64,000 nt of DNA, taken from contig JAWHQI010000060.1 of assembly GCA_033032865.1 (NCBI GenBank), positions 11,364,001 through 11,428,000 of the forward strand, in the 5' to 3' direction. Positions 23,401-34,963 of the stretch are shown here, in pieces. Below the pieces are notes generated by a model, which saw only the letters and a program-made list of their open reading frames with translations, ran no database searches and was not told the DNA's origin. The first letter of the stretch is position 1. Every line of letters starts with the position of its first letter. Made by a program: the position numbers and the translations under genes. Source of the DNA: Dactylorhiza incarnata (lineage: Eukaryota > Streptophyta > Magnoliopsida > Asparagales > Orchidaceae).

Positions 23401-24411
23401 CAAGCTGTCGCCATTCCGCGCATCGGCGAAGTATCTCCTTAGCGCCAACGTGCTCGGGAAACTCACCGTCACATCCAACGATGTCGTGTCTGTCACCTGA
23501 AAATAACATGGAAAACAAATTGAAATGTCAAAATTCAATCAATGCTGGGAAAAAGAAAGACAATCGACTAATCGTCTCCTAACCATCACGATTCGCACTG
23601 CTTTTAGCTGGATCGGAGACTTCGGTGGAAGCTTTTCGTGATCGATCTCGTAGAACCCGCCTGGTACGTAGCAATCTAAACACCAGCAATCAAAGAAATC
23701 AAGTTTGCAAACATCAGAGATGAACACCTCCGAATCAAACTATGAAGAGAGAACGAGATACGACGGCAATGAAACAGAACCATTGCAGCTAAATGCTTGG
23801 ATCGAATCGGCGATTGGCAGCATCTGTCCGCCTAAAGGAGGGCTTGTCAGAATAACTGGTAGTGGTGGTACCAGCTCATTCCTTTTCGAGTAATAGTACT
23901 TTATCTGTCACAATTAGCAAATTTAAAAAAATATTAAAATCCCGGATAGAACCGAAGTTTTTGCCGGTCCTGCAATCATCAAAGAAAGAGCCCACGGAAT
24001 AGAGGATTCAATGAAAGCCATCGCCGGTTTTCTTCCCAGATTGGATCAGGAAATAGACTCGGAAAAGGAAAAGCAGAAGGCTACTGTCTCAAAAATTACT
24101 TGAATCGAAATAATTTTGGTAGAGGAATCGGATAATACCGTCTTCGTCTCATCGCCGAAAGCAGCTTCCATCATTAACTTCAGGAAATGTGAAATTCTTA
24201 TATATTTTAATCTGCTTATCTATCTCAGCTGCAATCAGCGCGAAGAATCATTAGAGAAACAAATCAATTTCCTCATGATCGAACTTCTCTAATAAAAAAA
24301 AACTCTCAAGAATTTCTTGAGAACAATGGAGACGGAATGAGAATTTCGCCGGATAAAATTTGAGAAATGGCCGATCATGCAAGAAATGGGATAAATTACC
24401 AGCATTTCCAT
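20312..24411 (-). CDS. AMEIOTIC1/DYAD (SWITCH1)-like meiotic protein, six exons
   Basis: Proposed exons on the minus strand are 24400-24411, 23781-23904, 23584-23675, 22414-23496, 21067-21150 and 20950 down to about 20312. All introns are GT-AG and all phases agree. Diagnostic blocks of the plant AM1/DYAD/SWI1 family are FYEIDHEKLPPKSPIQLKAV, SLDVTVSFPS, LRWRIPP, TGLLDHLLKHMAGK, RFRRRHNSEGAMEYWLE and FWIPPPEWKLGD. A basic lysine-rich linker precedes the conserved core, and a coiled coil (LKKLEKEAREMKEE) continues into exon 5. These proteins act in the nucleus in early meiotic prophase, in meiotic entry, chromatid cohesion and recombination. Length is about 650 residues, near the family norm. 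The four-codon first exon (MEML) is tentative. The C-terminus is uncertain because the last frame runs into a TA microsatellite (20356-20403), and a GTACGT donor-like site near 20428 may end the exon earlier. It could be AM1 itself or a paralogue. Confidence 0.85.
20356..20403. repeat. TA microsatellite at the 3' end of the meiotic gene
   Basis: About 24 TA dinucleotides. On the minus strand it lies at the end of the last AM1/DYAD-like exon and is read as an artefactual IYIYIY tail. Confidence 0.95.
21660..21885. mobile_element. MITE copy in intron 5 of the meiotic gene
   Basis: TTTTTGCTCCAGTGAGTTTG through GTTCATGAACGACG to GCCATGCCAAACATTG matches the MITE family seen at 43852-44081. It lies in the 1.26-kb intron between exons 4 and 5 of the AM1/DYAD-like gene. 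Confidence 0.6.
22091..22196. mobile_element. second MITE fragment in the same intron
   Basis: GGCTCTGTTTCGCGCGGCG, GCTCCGATGAG and the AACTAGTTTTGAACATAAAA block match the same MITE family. The distal half is missing. Confidence 0.55.
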
Positions 24412-24425
24412 CAATGGAGCTCTGG

Positions 24426-24655
24426 GAGGATTCAGAACTCTCTCTCTCTCACACACTCTCTCTCTCTCTCTCTCTCCACAGGAGCAAAGTGGCTCGCTCT
24501 GTTATCAGTATATATGAAGAGTAAATATACGGGAGAGGGATATTATGCGCGATCTGGCGGTTGGGAGACGAAGTGGGATTCGAACATTCTAACAAACCTG
24601 GTTTTGCTGCTCGAGTAGAGAGAGAACGGCAGAGAGAGAGAGAGAGAGAGAAAGA
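24426..24655 (-). promoter_or_regulatory. putative promoter and 5' leader of the meiotic gene
   Basis: Upstream of the proposed ATG (24411) lie a CT/GA-rich leader (about 24436-24478), a TATATAC candidate TATA box at 24508-24514 on the minus strand, and a second GA repeat (about 24629-24652). Pyrimidine-rich leaders are common in plants. The core promoter position is a guess. Confidence 0.35.
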
Positions 24656-24750
24656 GGGCGCGCGCGCGAAATAGAGAGGGCATATTTAGAAATTACTGTT
24701 ATTAATTTATTCAGCAATACTTCATCATCTTTATAAGAAATGAATTGTTA

Positions 24751-25181
24751 TTTTTAAAGGGCGTTGTTAAAGGCTATTGGCAAACCAATTTCTATGAGTT
24801 ATTACGCGTCTTTTGAAAATACGTTTTGTACATGCATTTATAGGAAAAGTGTTCAACACGAAAATTGTAGATCTCGTCGAGATCTACAACTTTCGTGTTG
24901 AACACTTTTCCTAAAAATGCACGCACAAGACGTATTGTCGCTCTGATCGTAAATATAGTGAATTTTTGAAAATAAGAAGAAAATACGCATTGTACATACA
25001 TTTTTAGGAAAAGTGTTCAACACGAAAGTTGTAGATCTCGACGAGATCTACAATTTTTGTATTGAACACTTTTCCTAAAAATGCATGTACAAAGCGTATT
25101 TTCAAAAGACGCGTAATAACTCATAGAAATTGGTTTGCCAATAGCCAATTCTGGTTTGCCTTTAACAACGCCCTTTTTAAA
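24751..25181. mobile_element. hAT-type foldback MITE with two internal hairpins
   Basis: The element 24759-25173 starts GGGCGTTGTTAAAGGC and ends with its complement, and is flanked by the 8-bp duplication TTTTTAAA (24751-24758, 25174-25181). An 8-bp duplication suggests the hAT superfamily. Almost the whole element is self-complementary: two internal hairpins, each with GGAAAAGTGTTCAACACGAA arms around an AGATCTCG(T/A)CGAGATCT centre, sit inside an outer stem of about 90 bp. Confidence 0.85.
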
Positions 25182-25256
25182 TCGGTTGAAAATGTAATTA
25201 AAAATAGTGTGTATTAATAAAAATTAAACTTATAGCCATTTTATCTAGAAAAATTT

Positions 25257-25491
25257 TTAGGTGAGTTAGTTTCACCTAAGATCATGATGAGAGGAGCGCA
25301 TCTGATCAGTTATTGATAGCTCTAAATACTGCTGTATTTATGAATAATACTGCTATATTTATGAATAATAAATAATGTCAGTATTTTCCCTATCGTCGGA
25401 TCTAAGATCATACGACTGTATTTACCCCCCCCCCCCCCCCACCTAGAACTAGGTGAGAGACGCACCTAAGTATTTCTCTTTTATCTAATTA
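25257..25491. other. AT-rich spacer with a C16 homopolymer
   Basis: A C-run of 16 lies at 25425-25440. TTAGGTGAG...CACCTAAG-type complementary ends near 25257-25471 hint at a small inverted-repeat element. No gene was seen. Confidence 0.35.
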
Positions 25492-26017
25492 AGGGTGTGA
25501 GTCGGGTCGGTACGGATCTGTTCTATCAAAAACCAATAATCGGTCGATATTGGTTTGGTTTCATTATTATGGAATCAAAATCGACCAATATATTCAAATT
25601 CTAGAACCATGCACGAATCAAAATGTTCGGTTCGGTTCCGTTTCAGTTCTCGGTTTTTCCCGACGGCATATTTATAAATAATTATAAAATTTATGAAAAA
25701 AAATCTTATTTTCTTATGCGTTGTTTATGTTGAACAATAAATCTATAGAATATTGTTATAAAAGTATTTTTTGTTACATTATATAGTGGAAATCAAGTAC
25801 CTGTTCTTACGTTTACTTAATTAATATTTATGAAACAAGTATTAGACATTCAGTTCTCAAGTCGATTCTCGGGTACCCAAATGCAAGAATCGAGAACTGA
25901 CACAAAAGGTTGGTTATTGCCTTTTTCAGAATCATACCGAACCGAGAACCATTAGAATCATCTTGAATTGATCAATCGGTTCGGTTCTCGGTTCTCCGGT
26001 TTTTTCTGCACACCCCT
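25492..26017. mobile_element. non-autonomous element with AGGGGTGTG-type ends
   Basis: The left end AGGGTGTGAGTCGGGTCGG and right end (reverse complement AGGGGTGTGCAG) are the ends of a widespread plant repeat whose interior is rich in GGTTCGGTTCTCGGTT. The unit is 526 bp and non-coding. It is probably hAT-derived; no clear target duplication was found. Confidence 0.5.
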
Positions 26018-26058
26018 AATTTATCTCAGCGAGAACATGTTTCTTTGTACCTCGGTGT

Positions 26059-26120
26059 GGCAGTACTCCCTCCGTTTTCCCCATAAAAATTTATGTCACG
26101 CCAAATATAAAACAACAGTG
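26059..26120. mobile_element. one end of a Stowaway-like MITE
   Basis: TACTCCCTCCGTTTTCCCCA is the typical Stowaway terminal motif beginning at a TA. The opposite end was not found, so this is a fragment. Confidence 0.5.
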
Positions 26121-26159
26121 TTGAAGTCAGGAAATTCCCAACCCAAAATATTCGGATTA

Positions 26160-26464
26160 ATGCAGTCAAAGGTTACTCGTCTAGCGATTCGGCTCGACGA
26201 GCAGCGACGAAGGGACTAAGAGAGCAACAACAGGACCCAGGTGCTGCTGCAGGAAGGTCGCACCTCGTACCCAGAAGCTCAGAAGAGACTTCCCCTCCAC
26301 AACCAAATATGGTCGAACATGGTACGAGGAAAGCACCGACTTGGCAAGTATCAAGAGTGACGACAAAGGATGATGGACCCAAGTATTCGAAAATGAGGTT
26401 CCGAAAGCTCAGCCAAAGATCCAGTTTCTGGTACCCCTGGGGTCCTATTTATAGAAAAATCAAA

Positions 26465-26496
<32 letters not shown>

Positions 26497-26710
26497 TTTA
26501 TTGCCCAGCCCAACCCGACGACTATGCAACATTGAGGGGAACGGTTCTCGCCTGGCTTCGACGATCATCTCCTATGGTCTCCCACCTGGCGAGTATGAGG
26601 GGTTGATCGCACATGCTTACCCATACTCGTCTAGGTCTTCTACTATTCTTGCTGGCTGCGTTGTCTTTAACCTCTGACTCTTGGCTTCTGCTTTGACCAT
26701 TTAATTTTGA
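26160..26710. repeat. LTR-like remnant with a G29 run
   Basis: A TCCTATTTATAG box (26443-26454) is followed by a G-run of 29 (26465-26493), the same order as at 17127-17158. No primer site or partner LTR was found. Confidence 0.45.
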
Positions 26711-27196
26711 CTTCTACCTACGTTGCCTGAATCGGGTCCCAGCCTCATAGAATATGGGTTGTACAAACAGAAATTTCATGGATGATGCCACACTTTTTAA
26801 AATTAAATAAAAAATTGATAAATTGAAAATTGTATAATAAAGAGTGTAAAATTAGAAAAATGAATTTTCACCAAATGGTTCTTTTGTCCTTATATTTTTC
26901 ATTTAGATATAAAAGTTAAATTATTTACTTTTATTTTTAAAGAAAATTAAAATAAAAATTAAAATTAGGCTCAAATGATTTTGAAAACAATTACTAGATA
27001 ACTCCAATTATTATTTTTATTAAAGAGAAATTAAAAAATACCAATTGATTCCAAATCTAGACTCAAACAATAGAACTTGAGAGCAATTGCTCTTGTTTAA
27101 AATGAGGCTCAAATAAAAAGACCATAAGCCTGTGTTCTTCGTGGGCATGGGCAGTGTGTGGCAGCGACGATATCTGATTGTCAATTGATAGAAGAC
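26711..27196. other. AT-rich intergenic DNA, no gene seen
   Basis: Low-complexity AT-rich sequence. Short AGGCTCAAAT repeats occur near 26965 and 27104. Confidence 0.5.
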
Positions 27197-27422
27197 TTAT
27201 GGTTCATTTGTTTCGGCGTTTGGAACGCTCTGATTGGGGCAAACGCAGCCGCACGGCGGGTAACCAAATGGACGGCGGCGACGTTTGGTCCGTTTGCACC
27301 CGCAGCGCCATGAAAAACGGAGAAAAACGCGGGATTTCGAACCGCGGCCTTCCCCCTCCGGTTCCAACAGCCGGCTTTCTCTCCCGCCGCCGGAGCAAAA
27401 CGCCGAAACAAATGAACCCTTA
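27197..27422. mobile_element. Tourist/PIF-Harbinger-like MITE
   Basis: Ends GGTTCATTTGTTTCGGCG and its complement bound 27200-27419, flanked by TTA on both sides (27197-27199, 27420-27422). A TTA duplication with a GGTTC-type terminus fits Tourist-like MITEs. The interior is GC-rich and non-coding; open frames on both strands reflect its composition. Confidence 0.75.
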
Positions 27423-27789
27423 TTAGTACTATTGTGGTTGTACATTGAATAGTGCACACTGGAGGATCATGCCATTAATATCTATAAACAATACATTTTA
27501 AGTTATTTTCTGCTAATATTATATAATGACAAATCGAGCAATTTGTGAAGGGCTCGGGTTAGTTTGAAGCCACGATCTCAAACATCTTATAACTTCAGGC
27601 GATTGTTATGTGCAAATCAAATTTGGGTATGTGCATGCCATAAAATTAATTATATAAAAAAACAAAAAAAACACCTAAAATAAACCATAATATTTGATAT
27701 ATAGAGGCAAGTCATTCTCATGATGAGCCCCTCCTCCCATATAACCGAGACCCCGTCTCATGCCGATCGCCCGCCTCCTTCTAACTAGG

Positions 27790-28559
27790 CACTGCATTCC
27801 CTGAGTCCTGCATTCCGGAGTTCGATTCCCACATTTGTCAGAGCTGGGGAAGGAGAAGAGGACGGAGACTTGGTTGCCGGTGTTGGGGAAGGAGAAGAAT
27901 GTGAAGGTTGAGCATGATAGGAGATGGGGAGGGAGAATAAGATAATGCATGCTCTGTTTCCGGAGATGGAGTAGAAGATGTTGTGGGTTTAGTGATAGGG
28001 GATGGGGAGAGGGAGAAGAAGATGAATGTTGCGTCACAAATGTTGCCTAAAGTTGCCACCTGATTGCAATATTTATAAATTGTAATCTATTCTATGTTTA
28101 GACAACATTTTACAAATATTACCGACTAAAGTGTTGCGAAAGAACAAAAAATATTGTATTGAGGGATGAAGTAGGAGAAGCAGTGAGGGTTTAACAATAG
28201 GAGATTCTGAGGGAGATGAAGATGGGGGATTAGTTTCTTGAGGTTCAACTGAATTCTCCCTAACATCCAAGACCACAACGATCAACTTCTGCCCCTGGGT
28301 GCAGTGGCCATGCCAACCACTAATGAAGAAGAAAAAACCGGTCGATCAAAAGTGAAAACAGAATTGCCATCTTCGTGCTTAGAAATAGTAATCCTTGTTC
28401 TTCATAACAAGAACAAAGTCTTCTCCCTACTTATACTTTAAAATTAGCTTATCATTTACCTGGTATCTAATCCTCTCAACCTAGGTATTGTAGTTCTCAT
28501 TTGGTTTGAGAACCCCAATCATTTATTCGTTGGTTCCCCAGCGTAGAAATCATATGCGC
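27790..28559 (-). pseudogene. phytocyanin (early nodulin-like) pseudogene, main part
   Basis: From 28559 downward the minus strand reads LKPNENYNT*VERIRYQVND, LILKYK*GEDFVLVMKNKDY, then after a short lesion GFFFFISGWHGHCTQGQKL and IVVVLDVRENS. This is the cupredoxin-like domain of ENODL/uclacyanin-type phytocyanins. It is followed by a Pro/Ser-rich tail (SSSPSPSPITKPTTSS, SPTPATKSPSSSPSP), as expected of GPI-anchored arabinogalactan-like members. Several stops, a frame-changing deletion between KDYYF and GFFFF, and an AT-rich interruption near 28040-28150 make it non-functional. No intron is seen within the domain, which could fit a processed copy. The signal peptide lies 9.5 kb away at 38081-38141, separated by a Tat insertion. 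Active members are extracellular membrane-anchored proteins. Confidence 0.75.
28555..28559. repeat. target site duplication TGCGC, left copy
   Basis: It matches TGCGC at 38081-38085, flanking the Tat element. Confidence 0.9.
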
Positions 28560-28801
28560 TGTTGCGGAACGCTTAGGGCTTTTGGTAGACCGGTCCAATT
28601 GAACCACCTTAGCTCGTGAGCGAACTAAGAGCGCAAACAGTCAATTCGAGATTTGCTGAGAACACTGGGACTTTTTAACGTGGAAAACCCGGAAAGGGTA
28701 AAAAACCACGCGGTCGGGGCTGTGCCGACCAAACTTCACTATGTTCTGGGGGTTACAACTTGGTAGGTAGAACTCGAGCGCGACATGCCGCTACTCGTTA
28801 C

Positions 28802-28839
<38 letters not shown>

Positions 28840-29833
28840 CCGAGGGTGACATGCCACCTCTCGGAAAACTAAGTCTTTTTTCCCTTCTGAAAATTCTGGA
28901 GGACCGAAGTGAGAAGCTGAGTCGCATTTCGGGAACGAAAGTGGGAAGCCGAGTCGCCTTTCGGGAACGAAAGTGAGAAGCCGAGTCGTCTTTCGGGAAC
29001 GAAAGTGGGAAGCCGAGTCATCTTTCGGGAACGAAAGTGAGAAGACGAGTCGCCTTTCGGGAACGAAAGTGAGAAGCCGAGTCGCCTTTCGGGAACGAAA
29101 GTGAGAAGCCGAGTCGCCTTTCGTGACGAAGGAAATCTTCAAGTCCCCGAAGGAGATCTTCAAGCGCCGAAGGAGAATTCCGCAAAAGTCTGCAAGGAGC
29201 TCTCCCGGGTCCAGAAGTCAAGGTCCCTTCAAATGAAGCTCTGGGGTTCCTTTTATAGCTTTGGCCGGGGGCAGCCCGGTAATTTCGCCGTTCGCAGTTT
29301 CAATAAATGCTCGGCGGACGAATCATATTTTCTGGTTCGGGGCACACAGATCGCTATTTTTCGTAAATGACCACCTTACCATTCGGGCAGTTCGGGTAGT
29401 TCGGGCAGTTCGGGCAGTTCTGTTGGAGGCGAAAAAGGCGACAGGCTGTTCCTGAAATCTGAGAAACTGGAAAGACAAAAAGTGAGAAGGTCGGAAAGAC
29501 AAAAAGCGAGAACGTCGGAAAGACAAAAAGCGAGAACGTCGGAAAGACAAAAAGCGAGAACGCTTCTGAGCGCGCTTAGAAGCGTTCTGAGCGCGCGTGA
29601 GTGCCGAGGTGCTCCGAACGTGGCGCGGACCACAGGGATGCCCCGGGCGGACGGCGGAACGGGGGGCCGCCCCCAAGAAGGAATTGAGATCCGACGCACC
29701 CGTCGAGAGGGCGCGAACGCGGCGGGGGCCCCCTCGAGCCCCCCTACGGAAAAAGGCGAGGGGATGGGGACGGACCGCACCCCACGGGCGGTGCGGCCGA
29801 GTCGCACCCCCCAATGGTCGTGCGGCTTGGTCG

Positions 29834-29872
<39 letters not shown>

Positions 29873-30008
29873 CGACGGGGGGGGGGGGGGTGTTGCCCGC
29901 GCGCTACCGTGCGCGCGGTAGCGCTCGTACCTGCGGTTTGCGTGTTTTGACCCCTCTTCGGCGGGACTTCCTTTAGACGCAGCCCGAGGCCTTTACGGGT
30001 GTATAACA
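28560..30008 (-). repeat. 3' LTR of the Tat element
   Basis: Bounded by TG (28560) and CA (30008) on the plus strand. It contains a GA repeat (about 28804-28837), six full 32-bp units with the palindrome CTTTCGGGAACGAAAG (28915-29115), a TATAAAAGG box on the minus strand (29249-29257), four TTCGGGCAG-type units (about 29380-29420) and a C38 run (29834-29871). The polypurine tract TTTGGGGGGCTTA lies just outside, at about 30009-30021. Confidence 0.92.
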
Positions 30009-31090
30009 TAAGCCCCCCAAACCTTCAGAGTCCGAGTTTCGGGGCGAGGAGTTCGGAGGTTTTGACTTTTCTGTGGCGGCTTTATTCACTGCCCTCTTTG
30101 CGGCGTTTTGGGCAGGCGTTTCAGTCGAAGGGTGAGCGTGGTTGACTTTGTTTCTTTGTCCTGGACAGGCGTTTCTCGCCCTGCGTTGGGTCGTGATAGC
30201 CCTCTGATGGTCCTGCTTTCCTGGTTGCTGTGAAGGCGTTGATCGTGGGAGGACGCTTTAAGATGGCCGGCGAAGGGCGTTGGTTCTCCGAGCTTGCCGC
30301 TGGCTTGCTGCCTAATATTTATATCCGCATCGGTTGAGCGATCTCTGCAAAATAACAGATGAACTTGCGCGGTTCTGAGCCCGCGGCTTTTTCATAATAG
30401 AAATTTAGCTTGCGCAAGTCTGTGCTTGCGGTTTTTTGCACGAGTCTGTGCTCGCGGCTTTTTTGCACGAGTCTGTGCTCGCAGCTTTGGTGCACGAGTC
30501 TGTGCTCGCGGCTTTGGCCGGTGAATATCAGATGTATTCAAACCGGGGGTGAACGTAAGGGGGCAGGCCCCTACGACACCGGGACTCGACGACGGAGGAG
30601 AAGGGCGAACCTTCAATCGACGGCGGTGCAAAGTCCCCGGGGCAGGGCCCCGAAGTGCCGATGAATAGCTGGTGTATTCAAACCGGAGGCTAACGCAAGG
30701 GGGGCAGGCCCCTACGACGCTGGGACTCGACGGCGGAGGAGAAGGGCGAACCTTCAATCGACGGTGGTGCAAAGTCCCCAGGGCAGGGCCCTGTTACAAA
30801 GATTTTTTTTAAATGGACGTTGATGTCAAAATATACATACATAGTTTTATAGCGAGAAATTATTTGATGCGTAGCTTTATTGAAGATAAGATAGGTGCAC
30901 GAGTCTGAGCTCGCGGCTTTTATATAATACATGATATAAGATAAGTGCACGAGTCTGAGCTCGCGGCTTTTTCATAATATGTAATATAAGATAAGTGCAC
31001 GAGTCTGAGCTCGCGGCTTGGTACAGAAATTTTAAGATAAGTTCGCACGAGTCTGAGCTCGCGGCTTAGCATATGGTAGAAGTCCCTGGA
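30009..31090 (-). repeat. Tat 3' internal region with tandem repeats
   Basis: The non-coding stretch between the integrase stop and the 3' LTR holds two repeat types. GCACGAGTCTGTGCTCGCGG-type units of 25-50 bp occur at 30395-30520 and 30895-31070. A near-identical duplicated block of about 125 bp is at 30525-30655 and 30665-30790. The same GAGTCTGAGCTCGCGGC-type motif, inverted, recurs at 53745-53880 in the second Tat-type element. Confidence 0.85.
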
Positions 31091-34000
31091 TTACTGGTAA
31101 AAGCGGCGCAGGTTTTGAGCGTTCCAGGTGCGTGGCAAAGTCTTCCCTTCTACCGTCCTGAGCCTGTATGTTCCAGGTTTCACGACCGTCGTGACTACGT
31201 ACGGGCCTTCCCAGGCCGGTGAGAGCTTATCTCCTTGGGGGCCTTTGTCGGCTGTCTCGATGCTGCGCAAGACGAGATCTCCTACATTGATCGGTCTGGG
31301 CTTCACCCTCCTGTCATAGATTCGGGCTACACGCATTTGGTAGGATGCGGCACGTTGGGCAGCGTTGTCCCGGACTTCTGGGATTAGGTCGAGGTTTTCC
31401 CGAAGAAGTCCGTCATTCTTGCTGGGGTCGAAGGTTAGCACCCGAGTACTTGGAACGCCGACGTCGACGGGGATGATAGCTTCGGTCCCGTAACAGAGGT
31501 TGTAAGGCGTCTCCCCTGTAGGAGTTCTCTCTGTTGTGCGGTACGCCCACAACACATTTGGGAGAGCGTATACCCATTGTCCTCCAGCTTCTTCTAGGCG
31601 TGTCTTCAATCCTTTGAGGATGGTGCGATTTGTGACTTCTACCTATCCGTTGGTTTGCGGATGTGCCACGTACGTATGGCGAAGGTTGATCTTCAAATCC
31701 TCGCACATTTTGGTGAAGGACTTCCCAGTGAATTGAGTGCCGTTGTCGGCAATGATTGTAGCCGGGATGCCGAAGCGGCAGACGATGTTCTTCCAGACGA
31801 ATTGTTTGGCGTTTTCTTCCGTGATTTTAGCTAGGGGTTCTGCTTCTACCCATTTGGTGAAATAATCGATGGCCAGGATGATGAATTTTCTCTGTCCGGA
31901 TGCTAGGGGCAGGGGGCCGAGAAGGTCGATCCCCCATTGCGCGAATGGCCACGCGCTTTGCAACGTGGAAAGTGAGACCGGGGGTTGATGAGGTATGTTG
32001 GCGTGCAGCTGACAGCTCTTACACCTTTGGACAAAGTCGGTCGCGTCCTTCCTCATTGTTGGCCAATAGAAGCCTTGACGCAGTATTTTCCATGCCAATG
32101 CTTTCCCGCCTTGGTGTTCTCCGCAGACTCCCCCGTGCACTTCTCTGAGGGAGTAGTCGGCCTCGTCTGCTGGTAGGCATTTCAGATATGGTCCTGAGAA
32201 AGCCTGCTTGTAAAGTTTCCCGTCTATAATAGTGAACGATGCCGCCCGCATCCATAGTCTTCGCGCTTCTAAGCGGTCTTCAGGAAGGTGCCCGCATTCG
32301 AGGTAAGCTCGTAATGGGGTAATCCAGGATGACTCCTCCTGGTGAATGGCTGCAATCTCCCATGGCCCTTGAATGCTTGGGACCACGACTTCTTCGATTC
32401 AGCGCCTCTGAGACTGGTAGCTGGAGGGTGAGGTGGCGAGCTTGGATAGAGCATCCGCCCTGGAGTTCTGCTCTCGGGGGATGTGTAGAATTTGATACGA
32501 TGAGATCTTCTGAAGGAGCAATTTCGCGAACGCGAGGTACTTCACCATCTGGTCACTCTTAGCCTCGTAGTCTCCTTCGACCTGTGAGACTACGAGTTGG
32601 GAGTCTGTGTAAATCGTCAGGTTCTCAGCTTTGCAGTCGATAGCAGCCGGGGACCGGCGATCAGCGCTTCGTACTCCGCCATGTTATTTGTTGCGGGGAA
32701 CTTCAGCCGAAGACCGTAATCTAGGGTGATCTCTTCGGGGCTTATGAGGAGCAATCCTGCTCCGGCCCCCTCAGCCCCCGAGGCGCCGTCGACATAGAGG
32801 GTCCAACGGGGGCTAGCGGTGCCCTCGACAAGAGTTGTTTCTGGCGGGATGGTGTATTCTACCACAAAGTCGGCGAGTACCTGCGACTTGATGTCAGGTC
32901 GAGGTAGGAATTGGATGTCAAACTCGCCGAGCTCCATGGCCCACTTTACAAGTCTCCCAGAAACTTCCGGCTTTTGGAGGATTGCCAGTAATGGGAGTTG
33001 TGTCAATAGTTTCACTGTATGAGCCTGGAAGTAGGGTCGAAGCTTTCTTGCTGAGAATACAAGAGCCAAGGCTGTCTTGTCTGCTGCCGAATATCTGGTT
33101 TCGGTGTCGGTGAGGACTTTGCTGAGGTAGTAGATTGGTCGCTGTACTCCTCCTTCATCTTTTACGAGCACCGAACTAAGAGCCGTAGGCGACACGGCCA
33201 GGTACAGGAACAGAGTTTCTCCGGGGGTGGGCTTTGACAGAAGCGGTGGCGAAGCCAAGTATTGTTTGAGAAGATCGATGGCCACCTGACATTCGTCCGT
33301 CCACTGGAAACCGAAGTGGCGCGCTCCCCTGAGGATTTTGAAGAAGGGGAGATACTTGTCTCCCGTCCGTGACAGAAAACAGGATAACGCAGCGATCCTC
33401 CCGTTTAGGCATTGCACTTCCTTAATTGAGCGAGGTGGTGACATATCCTCCAACGCCTTGATCTTCTCGGGGTTGGCCTCAATTCCCCGATGGGTTACCA
33501 TGAAACCTAAGAACTTCCCCGCCGTCACACCAAACGCACATTTGCTGGGATTGAGCCGCATCTGGAAGCGGCGGAGAAGCTGGAAGCACCTTCCCAAGTC
33601 TTCCAAGTGGTCGCAACGGTGGACGCTTTTTACTAGCATGTCGTCCACGTAAACCTCCATCGTTACTCCGATGAGGTTTTTGAAGACTTTGTTCATCAGC
33701 CTTTGATAGGTGGCTCCGACATTTTCTGAGGCCGAAAGGCATCACCTTGTAGCAGTAGAATCCTCTGTCGGTACGGAAGGCGGTATGCTCTTCGTCCGCG
33801 GGGTTCATCCTTATCTGGTTGTAACCCGAATAAGCGTCCATGAAGCTGAGCAGCTCATGGCCGGCCGTAGCGTCGACGAGTTGGTCAATCCTGGGGAGGG
33901 GGAAGCTGCCTTTTGGGCACGCTTGGTTCAGATTGATGTAGTCGACGCACATTCGCCATTTTCCAGAGGCCTTCTTTACCATGACTACGTTGGCGAGCCA

Positions 34001-34963
34001 TGTGGGGTATTCTGCTTCGCGTATGAACCATGCTTCCATGAGCTTATCTACCTCCTCCTCGATCGCCTTCAAACGCTCGGGGGCAAAGTTCCTCTTCTTC
34101 TGAATTACGGGCCTGCAGGCGGGGTTGATGTTTAACGAGTGATAGATAACGTCAGGATCTACCCCGGGCATGTCTTCTGGACTCCAAGCGAAAATGTCCT
34201 CGTTCTCCTGCAAGAAAGTTGTGAACTTTTCTCGCTCTTCTTGTGACAAGAGTGACCCGACCTGAACAGTCCGAGTTGGGTCTCGCCGGGAAAGTGGCAC
34301 TTCTACTAGCCCTTCAACGGGCGCTCCCTGCTGCAAAGTAGCTTCGTCTCGTAGGTTGAAGTTATTGATGTTGAGTGCGGTTGCCCTCACTGGTTGAGCC
34401 TGCTTCAGATAGCAGGTTCTGGCTGCCTCTTGGTCCCCTCTTACGACCCATATGCCTGCGGCAGTTGGGAACTTCATAGCCAGATGCGGAATGGAAGGGA
34501 TTGCTCCGAAGATGGCGTTATAGGCGGAGGTGGACTCTACCACCATGAACTGGATGTCATGCGTCGACTGTCTTGGAAACTCGCCCAATGTGATTGGGAG
34601 AATGATCATGCCCTGCATCGGGACAGGTCTGTTGTCGAAGCCATAGACGGGCCCGGCCGCATGACTAAGCTGGTCCTTCGTGAGCTTCATACTCTGCAAG
34701 GTGGAAAGGAACAGGACATCGACTGAGCTTCCGTTGTCGACCAATATTCTCTTTACCCTGAAGCAGGGATCCCCGATCCCTGCGCTGATCACGAGCGGAT
34801 CCGGGTGCGGAATCCGCAACCCTTGCAAGTCTTCATCTCCGAAAGCTATCGTACTATCCTGCTTGAGTTTTTTGTCGTCGTGGTCTCTTACGGGCTGAGC
34901 GATCGAGAGGATTTGCGATGCCAAGACGGGTGGTCCGGCGATCGTCTCGATTTCTTTCACCAT
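31091..34963 (-). pseudogene. pol: Tat pol: protease, RT, two RNase H domains, integrase
   Basis: Protease (ILVDNGSSVDVLF) is near 34710-34750. RT has MCVDYINLNQACPK, MDAYSGYNQI, KVMPFGL and EVYVDDMLVKS. The first RNase H (YLSKVL, TDTETRYSAADK) is followed by an archaeal-type RNase H (WTLYVDGASG, NNMAEYEALIAG). Integrase has an HHCC region (EVHGGVCGEHQGGKAL, CKSCQLHA) and the DDE core (WGIDLLGPLP, IIADNGTQF, TYVAHPQTNG). The lesions are an indel at about 33722-33730 after MPFGL, a 1-bp loss at about 32625-32640 inside the second RNase H, a TGA at about 32401-32403, and a TAG at about 31640-31645 after HPQTNG. Each domain is recognisable but no complete polyprotein can be made. Confidence 0.9.

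Noticed and set aside
27675..27860. TTCGATTCCCAC resembling a tRNA T-arm
   Set aside because: No matching acceptor, D or anticodon arms; the segment fits the tail of the phytocyanin pseudogene.
29323..29976. Long overlapping frames on both strands in the Tat 3' LTR
   Set aside because: They lie in LTR U3/R with tandem repeats and C-runs; the proline, glycine and arginine repeats reflect GC composition.
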